NCBI GenBank assembly: GCA_934589225.1
Contig: CAKTNS010000028.1
Location: forward strand, 1-37,013
Source of the DNA: an uncultured Oscillospiraceae bacterium
Lineage (GTDB): Bacteria; Bacillota; Clostridia; Oscillospirales; Oscillospiraceae
Direction of reading: 5' to 3'
DNA length: 37,013 nucleotides
Both the position numbers and the translations under genes were made by a program. Below the pieces are notes generated by a model that did no database searches, was not told the origin of the DNA, and saw only the letters and a program-made list of their open reading frames with translations. Shown piece by piece: positions 14,632 through 21,707 of this stretch (position 1 is the first letter of the stretch; each line of letters starts with the position of its first letter).

Positions 14632-17382
14632 ATGCAACCAAGTATCCATTGGCTTACCGACCCCACCGTGTTCCGGGTGAACCGGCTGGATGCACATTCG
14701 GACCATGTCTGCTATGCCAGCCCCCAGGAATTGGCCGCGGGGGAGACCTCCCTGCGGCAGGACTTAAACGGGGCCTGGGATTTTGCCTGGAGTAAAAATC
14801 CCGGGCAGCGGCCGGAAGGGTTCTGGCGGGAGGATTTTGACGATGCCGCCTTTGGCACCATCCGGGTGCCGGGGCATATGGAGCTCCAGGGCCATGGGGA
14901 AATTCAGTATATCAACACCCTCTACCCCTGGGACGGCCGGTGTGAGCTGCGGCCCCCGGAAATCGACTGGGAGAATACCCATGTGGGCAGCTACGTCCGC
15001 CGCTTTGATTTGGAGCCCGGCCTTCGGGGGAAGCGGGTGTGCGTCTCCTTCCAAGGGGTGGAACGGGCCTTCTATGTCTGGCTCAATGGCCATTTTGTAG
15101 GCTACGCCGAGGACAGCTTCACCCCCTCGGATTTTGACCTGACCCCCTACATCCGGGAAACCGGCAACCGGCTGTGCGTGGAGGTCTACCAGCATTCCAG
15201 CGCCTCCTGGCTTGAAGATCAGGACTTTTTCCGGTTCAGCGGCATTTTCCGCAGCGTCTATCTTTACGCCAAGCCCGCGGTCCATGTGGAAGATCTGTGG
15301 CTGCAAACGGGGCTTTTGGAGGACAACACCACCGGCACTCTGCAAATCCGGCTGATTTTAAGCGGAGAAACGGAAAAGGCGGCGCTGCACTGCGCCATCG
15401 AGGGCCTGATGGAGGCCTTTGTGCCCCTGACCTTTGACGGGGAATATTACAGAAGCCCCGTCTTCACATTCCCCAATGTCCAGGCCTGGTGCCATGAGCA
15501 CCCTGCGCTTTATCACACGGTGCTGACCCTGACTTCCGGGGAGACCCAGGAGCTGATCCCCTATGACATTGGCTTCCGCCGCTTTGAAATTAAGGACGGC
15601 CTCATGCTCTTAAACGGCGAAAGGCTCATCATCCGGGGGGTCAACCGCCACGAATGGAACCCCTCTACCGGCCGGGCCATCGGCATGGAGGACATGACCC
15701 GGGCCATGGAGACCATCCGGAAGAACAACATCAACGCCGTCCGCACCTGCCACTATCCCAACCAGACCCCCTGGTATCATCTGTGCGACCGGAACGGCAT
15801 CTACATGATGGACGAAACCAACCTGGAAACCCACGGCTCCTGGCAAAAGCTGGGGAAGGTGGAGCCCAGCTGGAACGTCCCCGGCAGCCTGCCCCAGTGG
15901 AAGGACTGCGTGGTGGACCGGGCAAAATCCATGCTGGAGCGGGACAAAAACCACGTTTCCATCCTCTTCTGGTCCTGCGGCAACGAATCCTACGCCGGGG
16001 AGGACATTCTGGCCATGGCCGACTACTTCCGGGCCCAGGACCCCAGCCGCCTGGTCCACTACGAGGGCGTGTTCCACAACCGGGCCTTTGACGCCATTTC
16101 CGACGTGGAAAGCCGGATGTACGCCCCGCCCCAGGACATCCGGGAGTATCTGGAAAGCAGCCCCAAAAAGCCCTTCCTGCTCTGCGAATACATGCACGAC
16201 ATGGGCAATTCCCTGGGGGGCATGGAAAGCTACATCCGTTTCGAAGAAGAATTTCCACAGTACCAGGGAGGCTTCATCTGGGACTATATGGACCAGGCTC
16301 TCTGGCACAAAAATCCCCAGGGGCAGTGGGCCCTGGGCTACGGCGGAGATTTTGGAGAGCGGCAAAGCGACTACGCCTTCAGCGGCAACGGCATCGTCTT
16401 TGCCGACGGCACCGAAAAGCCCGCCATGCAGGAGGTCCGCTATTGGTATTCGGGAAAGGATGCCCGGAAGGCCCATGACGAGGCTAACGAAGCCGCCCTC
16501 CGGCGGTTCCGGCTTCCGGAAAGCGGCCGCCGTCAGCCCCTGCGCATGGTCCACGGAGACGGGGCCTTGGGGGTCTTCGGTGCGGGCTTTGAGATCCTCT
16601 TCTCCTACCCGGAGGGCGGCCCCGTGTCTTTGGTGGCAGACGGCCGGCAATGGCTCTGGCGGGCTCCCCGTCCGGCCTTTTGGCGGGCCCCCACGGAAAA
16701 CGACCTGGGCTGCGGCTTCGGGGCAGACAGTGCCCTCTGGTCCGCGGTAGATGCCTGGCAGAAATGCGGCGGCATTCAAATCCTGGAGGAGACCCCCCGG
16801 CGGCTCTCCATCCGCTATACCTACACGGCCCCTGCCATGCCGGGTCTGGAAACCCAGGTGACCTACACTGTCACGGAGGACTGCCGGATGGAAGCGTGCA
16901 TCCACTACCGCGGCGCCCCGGGCCGCCCGGAGCTGCCCCTGTTTGGCCTGCGGTTTGAAACGCCCCGGCCCATAGACGAGATCACCTGGGCGGGCCTGTC
17001 CGGAGAGACCTACCCGGACCGGAAAAAAGGCGGCATTTTTGGTTATCATCGGGAAGCTCCCCATATTCCGGGTTACCTGGTCCCCCAGGAATGCGGCTGC
17101 CACATGGACACCCAGGAGCTGACCCTCCACCTCTCCGGCCACGCCCTGACCCTCACCAAGTCCACCGCACCCTTCGCCTTCTCCGCCCTGCCCTACACTC
17201 CCCACCAGCTGGCCGGGGCCCACCACCGGGAAGAACTCCCCACCCCCTGCCGCACCACCCTGACCCTCTGCGCCGCCATCCGCGGCGTCGGCGGCATCGA
17301 CAGCTGGGGCTCCAACGTGGAAGCCCCCTACCGCATTTCCGGGGAGAAAGACATTCAGTTCTCCTTCCTGTTCCGGCTGTGA
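14632..17382 (+). CDS. Family GH2 beta-galactosidase (LacZ type), cytoplasmic
   Basis: The 916-residue enzyme should hydrolyse terminal beta-galactosides. The acid/base is E452 in SCGNESYAG and the nucleophile E519 in LLCEYMHDMGNSLGG, both in the LacZ pattern. Domains in order: jelly-roll sugar-binding domain (about 40-210), immunoglobulin-like domain, TIM barrel (about 330-610), a linking beta-domain, and the C-terminal small-chain domain with FWRAPTENDLG near 683-693. It is somewhat shorter than E. coli LacZ (1,023) but has all catalytic parts. No signal peptide. AAAGGAG just upstream supports ATG 14632; an in-frame extension to 14449 only reads through repeat DNA. With the GH20 enzyme it suggests stepwise trimming of Gal- and HexNAc-containing glycans. 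Confidence 0.92.
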   Translation: MQPSIHWLTDPTVFRVNRLDAHSDHVCYASPQELAAGETSLRQDLNGAWDFAWSKNPGQRPEGFWREDFDDAAFGTIRVPGHMELQGHGEIQYINTLYPWDGRCELRPPEIDWENTHVGSYVRRFDLEPGLRGKRVCVSFQGVERAFYVWLNGHFVGYAEDSFTPSDFDLTPYIRETGNRLCVEVYQHSSASWLEDQDFFRFSGIFRSVYLYAKPAVHVEDLWLQTGLLEDNTTGTLQIRLILSGETEKAALHCAIEGLMEAFVPLTFDGEYYRSPVFTFPNVQAWCHEHPALYHTVLTLTSGETQELIPYDIGFRRFEIKDGLMLLNGERLIIRGVNRHEWNPSTGRAIGMEDMTRAMETIRKNNINAVRTCHYPNQTPWYHLCDRNGIYMMDETNLETHGSWQKLGKVEPSWNVPGSLPQWKDCVVDRAKSMLERDKNHVSILFWSCGNESYAGEDILAMADYFRAQDPSRLVHYEGVFHNRAFDAISDVESRMYAPPQDIREYLESSPKKPFLLCEYMHDMGNSLGGMESYIRFEEEFPQYQGGFIWDYMDQALWHKNPQGQWALGYGGDFGERQSDYAFSGNGIVFADGTEKPAMQEVRYWYSGKDARKAHDEANEAALRRFRLPESGRRQPLRMVHGDGALGVFGAGFEILFSYPEGGPVSLVADGRQWLWRAPRPAFWRAPTENDLGCGFGADSALWSAVDAWQKCGGIQILEETPRRLSIRYTYTAPAMPGLETQVTYTVTEDCRMEACIHYRGAPGRPELPLFGLRFETPRPIDEITWAGLSGETYPDRKKGGIFGYHREAPHIPGYLVPQECGCHMDTQELTLHLSGHALTLTKSTAPFAFSALPYTPHQLAGAHHREELPTPCRTTLTLCAAIRGVGGIDSWGSNVEAPYRISGEKDIQFSFLFRL

Positions 17383-17400
17383 GAGCAGAGCCAATTTGCA

Positions 17401-17431
17401 ATTGACAATGGACAATGGACAATTGACAATT
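17401..17431 (+). repeat. Heptad array, left end of island B
   Basis: ATTGACA, ATGGACA, ATGGACA, ATTGACA, ATT. The ATGGACA variant is present twice here. Confidence 0.88.
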
Positions 17432-17574
17432 ATTGGGGTGACGAACGTGTCTGTTTTTGGAATACGTCAGTTAAAAAATACACCCATCAGCGAAATCGTA
17501 GGGAACGGCCTATGTGCCGTTCCGGGGACGTGGCGAATACAACCCGTGCGGTTGAACGGTACCACCCCCCGATA

Positions 17575-17700
17575 TGTCATCCCGACCGAAATGAAACGGA
17601 GTGGAGGGATCTACTCAAGTTGCAATCTTTACCTTACGCAGGTTATCATTGCAACTTGGGTAGATTCCTCCACTCCGCTAACGCTACGGTCGGAATGACA
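17575..17700. repeat. Large TGTCATTCCGA-type hairpin element, copy 1
   Basis: A 126-bp imperfect palindrome from TGTCATCCCGACCG to CGGTCGGAATGACA. Inner arms include GGAGTGGAGG/CCTCCACTCC and AAGTTGCAAT/ATTGCAACTT. Related elements lie at 28104-28227 and 33071-33193. Confidence 0.83.
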
Positions 17701-17997
17701 ATATCGGAGCGCTCCTACGGATTCGCCCATTGTTTGCGCACTGTTTCACGCCGCCCCGCGGGGGCCTCATCAGTCTCGCCCAAGGGCGAGCCAGCTTCCC
17801 CACGGGGGAAGCTTTTGTACCGTGCCGTGGGGCACACTGTTTAAATCCTACGTTGTTATATCCAAAACGTCCCCGGAACGGCACACAGGCCGTTCCCTAC
17901 GGTTTCGCTGACAGGTCCGCGTTTTCAACCGACGTGGTTTGAAAACGTTCGTTTTTTGACCCGTGTGGACAACCAGGGTCACGCCCCGAAACGCAAA

Positions 17998-18066
17998 AAT
18001 TGTCAATTGTCCATTGTCAATTTAAAAAAACTGTCAACTGTCAACTGTCAACTGTCCACTGTCAAC
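17998..18066 (-). repeat. Paired heptad arrays, right end of island B (inverted)
   Basis: On the minus strand five GTTGACA-type units (second one GTGGACA) at 18030-18066 precede three ATTGACA-type units (ATTGACA, ATGGACA, ATTGACA) at 17998-18022. Two sister heptad families thus lie side by side, each with one TT-to-TG variant. Confidence 0.88.
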
Positions 18067-18074
18067 TTAACATT

Positions 18075-18710
18075 TCACTCCCGTATCCGCGGCAGATTCC
18101 ACCGATAATGTGCCGCCAGGCAGCGTAGGGCGATGACCAGGGAGAAGCCCAGGATCATGGCTGCCCGTTCACCGAAGCCACGGGTCAGGATCAGGACGGT
18201 GCCGCCGGCGATGGCGGCCACGGCGTAGACGTGTTTGAGGAAAATATCCGGGATGCGGCCGGCCAGAACGTCCCGCAGGGTGCCGCCGCCTACGGCGGTG
18301 AGGAAGCCCAGGAACACCAGCAGAAAGGCGTTGTCCCCATAGCCGCAGCCGATGCCCACCATGATGCCGTCCACCGTGAAGGCCGCCAGGCCCAGGGTGT
18401 CGAACCAGAAGAGCATTTTGTCATACACGGGGGCCATGCGCCGGGGCATTTTGGCGTGGCTGTAAAAAAGAATAAACACCACCACCGCCACACCGGCGGC
18501 GATGCCCACGTAGAGGGGATTCCGGAACATATTGGGGGGGATGTTCCCCACGGTAATGTCCCGGATAACACCGCCGCCGCAGGCCGTACAGACCGCCAGA
18601 ACGATGATGCCGAACAGATCCATCCGCCGGTTGACCCCTACCAGGGCCCCGGAGATGGCAAAGGCAATGGTGCCGATCAGGTCGAAGAAAATAACCAAAA
18701 CTTCTGTCAT
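18075..18710 (-). CDS. TRIC-like / YadS-type membrane protein (UPF0126)
   Basis: This 211-residue integral membrane protein is made of two repeated halves, each with the family motif: CGGGVIRDITVGNIP near residues 44-58 and VGGGTLRDVLAGRIP about 85 residues further on. Seven hydrophobic segments are seen. The family includes prokaryotic relatives of the TRIC cation channel; the bacterial substrate is not settled (monovalent cations, or glycine in some reports). ATG 18710, preceded by AAGGA, gives MTEVLVIFFDLIGT, the normal N-terminus; a longer frame upstream is non-coding in character. The stop codon lies 8 bases from the heptad array of island B. Confidence 0.88.
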   Translation of the reverse strand: MTEVLVIFFDLIGTIAFAISGALVGVNRRMDLFGIIVLAVCTACGGGVIRDITVGNIPPNMFRNPLYVGIAAGVAVVVFILFYSHAKMPRRMAPVYDKMLFWFDTLGLAAFTVDGIMVGIGCGYGDNAFLLVFLGFLTAVGGGTLRDVLAGRIPDIFLKHVYAVAAIAGGTVLILTRGFGERAAMILGFSLVIALRCLAAHYRWNLPRIRE

Positions 18711-18787
18711 TGCAATACAATTCCTTTTATCGAAGATGCCCGAATAGTATACAACGTTTCTTCCCGATTGGCAACCGCCTGTTTTGT

Positions 18788-19138
18788 TTATATAAGGTCC
18801 CGCACCCGCCGGTAGACCCAGCCCCCCAGGGCGGCCAGGGGCACCCACAGGAGGCTAAAGCGCAGGCAGACCTGGCCCCGGAAATTCAGGGGCACCCCCC
18901 GGTAATCCCAGACCCGGTGGTCCCGGTTGAATACCAGCCCCACCGCCAGCTCCACCAGGGTGATGAGCCCTGCGCCGATAAAGGGCCTGGCCCAAAGGGG
19001 AACCCGGCTTTCCTCCAGTTTTCCCAGCAGCAGGAAGCACAGCCCTCCCGCCAAAAACATGCTGTAGTGGCTCCGGCCCCGATAGATCAGCTCCAGAAGC
19101 ACGTATCCCAAACCGCCCAAACCAAAGAGCGCCGCCAT
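18788..19138 (-). CDS. Small membrane protein, putative ABC-transporter type IV permease (CmpB-like)
   Basis: The 116-residue protein has about four hydrophobic segments and ends with a conserved block, WDYRGVPLNFRGQVCLRFSL then LWVPLAALGGWVYRRV. This WDY...N..GQ.CL pattern is typical of the widespread Firmicutes family annotated as putative ABC transporter permease (CmpB-like). Its function is not established. ATG 19138 is preceded by GGAGGTGATC (19141-19150), which decides the start over a longer frame reaching 19201. It lies 77 bases upstream of the TRIC-like gene on the same strand, so the two may be co-transcribed. No ATP-binding partner is nearby. Confidence 0.75.
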   Translation of the reverse strand: MAALFGLGGLGYVLLELIYRGRSHYSMFLAGGLCFLLLGKLEESRVPLWARPFIGAGLITLVELAVGLVFNRDHRVWDYRGVPLNFRGQVCLRFSLLWVPLAALGGWVYRRVRDLI

Positions 19139-19194
19139 AAGATCACCTCCCGGAAAGCATTGCCAAAATTTTTTGAAAAAATTCAAAAAAAGGG

Positions 19195-19223
19195 TTGACA
19201 AATTTCATGCTGTCGGATATAAT
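19195..19223 (+). promoter_or_regulatory. Consensus promoter of the tRNA operon
   Basis: Perfect -35 TTGACA (19195-19200) and perfect -10 TATAAT (19218-19223) with a 17-base spacer, about 43 bases upstream of the first tRNA. A-rich sequence (AATTCAAAAAAAGGG) upstream could act as an UP element. Confidence 0.9.
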
Positions 19224-19265
19224 ACAGAAGCTGTTTCGGCGGTGCCGGAATTGCATTGACCACAT

Positions 19266-19341
19266 GGCGGCATAACTCAGTTGGTAGAGTAGCCGGTTCA
19301 TACCCGGTATGTCATCTGTTCGAATCAGATTGCCGCTACCA
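19266..19341 (+). tRNA. tRNA-Met (CAU), elongator type
   Basis: A 76-nt cloverleaf: acceptor GGCGGCA with TGCCGCT (first pair G-U), D arm ACTC...GAGT, anticodon stem GCCGG/CCGGT with loop TTCATAC (anticodon CAT at 19299-19301), T arm ATCTG-TTCGAAT-CAGAT, and encoded ACCA at 19338-19341. The paired acceptor end points to elongator rather than initiator Met. A lysidine-modified Ile tRNA also has a CAT anticodon and cannot be fully excluded. Confidence 0.9.
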
Positions 19342-19416
19342 GGCCCGTTGGTCAAGCGGTTAAGACACCGCCCTTTCACGGCGGTAACATGGGTTCGATT
19401 CCCGTACGGGTCACCA
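19342..19416 (+). tRNA. tRNA-Glu (UUC)
   Basis: A 75-nt cloverleaf starting directly after the CCA of the tRNA-Met: acceptor GGCCCGT with ACGGGTC, anticodon stem CCGCC/GGCGG with loop CTTTCAC (anticodon TTC at 19375-19377), T loop TTCGATT, encoded ACCA. The two tRNAs share one transcript with zero spacing, so processing must release both ends. Confidence 0.95.
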
Positions 19417-19422
19417 AACCGC

Positions 19423-19457
19423 AAAAGAGCAGACGCGAAAGCGTCTGCTCTTTTTTT
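19423..19457 (+). terminator. Intrinsic terminator of the tRNA operon
   Basis: AAAAGAGCAGACGC (19423-19436) pairs with GCGTCTGCTCTTTT around a GAAA tetraloop; the T-run extends to 19457. A textbook terminator 6 bases after the tRNA-Glu. Confidence 0.95.
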
Positions 19458-19533
19458 ATCCCGGCATCCGAAGAATGTCGGGAAGTCTTATGTAGAGGCG
19501 GCACATTGATCCGTCTTTTTCCGATTGTGGGGG

Positions 19534-20118
19534 TTATTCCTCATCCTCGTCATCGTCCATATTTGCGAAGGACTCGAAATTCTCAAAGCTGAGTTCCATA
19601 CGCATGGGCACGCAATTCTGATTCCAGTTTTCCTTGGGAAGGTGCTGCTCAAAGGCCTCTCTGGACATTTCCCGAAAATCGTTCTTTTCATAGAAACCGA
19701 TCGCCTTGGGATCGGCAGCCAGCACGATATTCTGAATGCCCATGTGCATTTCGTGCAGATGGGCGGCTTCCGACAAGGCGAAGTCGATCAAGGCCGTTCC
19801 GCCCCCACGTCCCTCGTATTCCTGCGCAACCGCCAGAACAGAGATTTCCAGGGCCGGATCACCAAGAATCGTTCCATTATCCTCGATACTCAAAATGGCA
19901 TTTGCCCGAAGTGAAATAAACCCCATGATTTTATTCCGGTCTTCATCAATAAACACATGGGTCGTACTTCTTCCGGCTGTTTGCTCGCTCAATGCCGAAT
20001 AGCACAAAAACTGACTGTAATAGCTGCTGTTCTCACAAGAATCGGGATTGACCGTGAAGGAACCGGCCAATCCCGCAATATCTTTGCTGAAAACCTCGAA
20101 ATGAGCATGATCAAACAT
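19534..20118 (-). CDS. GNAT-family N-acetyltransferase
   Basis: The 194-residue protein shows the GNAT core: beta-strand LEISVLAVAQ followed by the acetyl-CoA loop EYEGRGGGTALIDFALSEA (about residues 93-112), then ADPKAIGFYEKNDFREM near 135-152, the usual motif B. The extended acidic C-terminus (NMDDDEDEE) is unusual. Its start lies 2 bases after the stop of a 57-residue basic ORF, so both are probably translated together from one promoter. GNAT proteins encoded right after a small ORF are often toxins of TacT/AtaT type that acetylate charged tRNA, but the small ORF here is not a recognisable antitoxin. It may equally be a housekeeping acetyltransferase. Confidence 0.85.
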   Translation of the reverse strand: MFDHAHFEVFSKDIAGLAGSFTVNPDSCENSSYYSQFLCYSALSEQTAGRSTTHVFIDEDRNKIMGFISLRANAILSIEDNGTILGDPALEISVLAVAQEYEGRGGGTALIDFALSEAAHLHEMHMGIQNIVLAADPKAIGFYEKNDFREMSREAFEQHLPKENWNQNCVPMRMELSFENFESFANMDDDEDEE

Positions 20119-20120
20119 CG

Positions 20121-20294
20121 TTACTTTTTCTTATACGCTGCCGTATTGCGAACTGCCTGCGCAATACGCTGCCCGTTTACTTTGCTTTTAGGAGCCTCTC
20201 TGTCCTTCCGCGCAGAGATAATGTAGACACCTTTCTGCTGAGCCGCAGTCATACAGCAATCATCCTTTCTTTCTGATTTTTTCCTATCCGTCAT
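20121..20294 (-). CDS. Small basic protein encoded directly upstream of the GNAT gene (57 aa)
   Basis: I do not recognise this protein. It begins MTDRKKSERKDDCCMTAAQQ, continues through VYIISARKDREAPKSKVNGQ and ends in RIAQAVRNTAAYKKK, so it is strongly basic with a likely C-terminal helix. Its gene status rests on a good GGAGG ribosome site 7 bases upstream of ATG 20294, a candidate promoter at 20352-20380, and a 2-base gap to the GNAT start. Size and position would suit an antitoxin or a regulatory leader peptide; that is inference only. An internal in-frame ATG (residue 15) is a possible alternative start. Confidence 0.65.
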   Translation of the reverse strand: MTDRKKSERKDDCCMTAAQQKGVYIISARKDREAPKSKVNGQRIAQAVRNTAAYKKK

Positions 20295-20351
20295 GGAACC
20301 ACCTCCAACAGAGCACCATAACAGATAGATTCAATACATCATCCCAACTAT

Positions 20352-20380
20352 ATTATGGCACAAATTGTTTTGATTCGCAA
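20352..20380 (-). promoter_or_regulatory. Candidate promoter of the small ORF-GNAT operon
   Basis: On the minus strand TTGCGA (20375-20380) and CATAAT (20352-20357) are 17 bases apart, 58 bases upstream of ATG 20294. Confidence 0.55.
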
Positions 20381-20572
20381 GTGCTTCTTTTCACAGATTA
20401 ACAAACTCTTTATGAAAATAAAAGCAAGTCATGTCATTCTGACCGGAACAAAGCGGTTGCTGGCGGTTCTTCCTCCCCCAACAGGCGAGGGACCTTGCGC
20501 TCCCGGTTATTGTTTTCCGGGAGCCGCCGTTGTATCATAGGGCTGTGATCACGACTTAAGGAGGTCAACAAC

Positions 20573-20811
20573 ATGGAATTGGGAAAGAAAATCAGGCAGC
20601 TCCGGATCAAGGCGGGGCTGACCCAGGAGCAGCTGGGGGAAAATTGGGAATCGCGGACATCTATGAGATCATGGGCGACTACGGAAACGCAGCCAGGACC
20701 TGCGGCAGGATCGTGGACCTGCTGGAAAACGAGTGGGGTCTCACAGAGGAAACCGATTCCGCCATCACCGCGGCAAAGCGGGAGCAGACCCGCCTGCTGG
20801 CGAAAGCATGA
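20573..20811 (+). pseudogene. Remnant of an XRE-type helix-turn-helix regulator
   Basis: An intact start with AAGGAGG (20559-20565) leads into ELGKKIRQLRIKAGLTQEQL, the first two helices of an XRE/Cro-type HTH domain, but similarity stops at about residue 22. From about 20650 another frame carries coherent helical coding potential (ADIYEIMGDYGNAARTCGRI, then VDLLENEWGLTEETDSAI) ending in a stop at 20809-20811. This looks like a gene that lost its middle by deletion with a frameshift, leaving head and tail. The nominal frame runs on to 20863 through the following terminator, which supports decay. Its former function is unknown. Confidence 0.65.
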
Positions 20812-20818
20812 CCAAACA

Positions 20819-20855
20819 AAAAACAGGCGTGACCACAGCGGCCACGCCTGTTTTT
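20819..20855. terminator. Bidirectional intrinsic terminator
   Basis: AAAAACAGGCGTG (20819-20831) pairs with CACGCCTGTTTTT (20843-20855). Both strands have a T-run after the stem, so it can end the HTH remnant transcript and the transporter/hydrolase operon arriving on the minus strand. Confidence 0.88.
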
Positions 20856-20870
20856 GCGATTAAAAAGGGC

Positions 20871-21692
20871 TTATAAATACCGGATAAAGAACTTTTGAGC
20901 TGCCTGTACCCGCTCTTTTTCGCCGCCCTCATGGGCAAAGCCCGGGAGAATTTCCAGCTCCGCCAAGACCCCGTTGTCCTGCAGATTCTTTTGCAGGCTC
21001 TTCATACGCGCGACACGGTTGTCGCCGTAGGGGGACTCACCGATGAATTTGTTGTCCAGCTCTCCGACGGTGATCAGAACCGGCACCTTCCGGACGCTGT
21101 CCACATCTACATCATAGCCGAAATAGTCCGCAAAATCCCGAACACCCCAGAAATAATCCGTGTTCATATCCAGGAAGGTGGGACGGCCGGGGGCACCGAT
21201 GGAGCAGGCCTTCAGTCTCTGGGGATGGGCAAACAGGAAGCGGTTGACGAACTGACCGCCGCCGGAATGGCCGAACATGAAGAACTTATCCGTATGCACG
21301 CCGGGATAGCGCTTCGCCATATCCTCGATCATGTCCAGCAGAATCAGGTCATACCGGATGCCGTCGCAGGAGAGCAGCTTGTAGCTGTTGAAGTCGTCCC
21401 GCTGGATCAGCCCGCCGGGGAACATGGGGGCCAGCACCGCCATGTGATATTGGTCGGCCAGCTCTTTGGCCTGCTTGATGTATTCCTCGGTGGCGCAGCC
21501 TGTGCCGTGGATAATGACCATCAGGGAATAGTTGTGCTCCGCTTCGTCATAATAGCAGTCCGGCAGATGCACCCAGTAGTGGAAACGCTGATCCGTGGGG
21601 CAGTGCCAGAGCATGTTCAGATAGGCATTTCCAAACAGATTTTTCTGCTGCTCCAGGGTCAGATTGGCGGCAAGGGGATTTTCTTTTTTCAT
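20871..21692 (-). CDS. Alpha/beta-hydrolase, probable cytoplasmic esterase
   Basis: The 273-residue protein has an alpha/beta-hydrolase core: oxyanion-type HGTG at 62-65, nucleophile S143 in GHSGGG, a likely acid D213 in GELDNKF, and H254 in PGFAHEG. It lacks a signal peptide and resembles esterase D/PHB-depolymerase-like serine esterases. AAGGAGA precedes ATG 21692. It starts 15 bases after the 2HCT-type transporter gene, so it probably acts on the carboxylate that transporter brings in, for example removing an ester or acyl group. The substrate is unknown. A bidirectional terminator follows within 16 bases of the stop. Confidence 0.85.
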   Translation of the reverse strand: MKKENPLAANLTLEQQKNLFGNAYLNMLWHCPTDQRFHYWVHLPDCYYDEAEHNYSLMVIIHGTGCATEEYIKQAKELADQYHMAVLAPMFPGGLIQRDDFNSYKLLSCDGIRYDLILLDMIEDMAKRYPGVHTDKFFMFGHSGGGQFVNRFLFAHPQRLKACSIGAPGRPTFLDMNTDYFWGVRDFADYFGYDVDVDSVRKVPVLITVGELDNKFIGESPYGDNRVARMKSLQKNLQDNGVLAELEILPGFAHEGGEKERVQAAQKFFIRYL

Positions 21693-21707
21693 GATGTGCC
21701 TCTCTCC

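Larger units (their letters stand above)
17397..18066. repeat. Repeat island B between convergent genes
   Basis: No gene is seen here. The stretch runs from a heptad array (17401-17431) to inverted arrays (17998-18022 and 18030-18066). Between them are GGAACGGC/GCCGTTCC palindromes at 17502-17523 and 17875-17896, each next to an AGCGAAA(T/C)CGTAGGG motif; a 126-bp TGTCAT...ATGACA hairpin element at 17575-17700; and a GGCGAGCCAGCTTCCCC unit at about 17775-17825. The outer parts (GGGGTGACGAACGT on the left, the related inverted GGGCGTGACC region on the right) suggest degenerate terminal arms as in island A. It lies between the 3' ends of the GH2 gene and the TRIC-like gene. Confidence 0.83.

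Noticed and set aside
15610..17415. A 601-codon minus-strand frame opposite the GH2 gene
   Set aside because: A shadow frame starting in heptad repeat DNA (MSIVNCKL) with no domain; the plus strand has both GH2 catalytic motifs.
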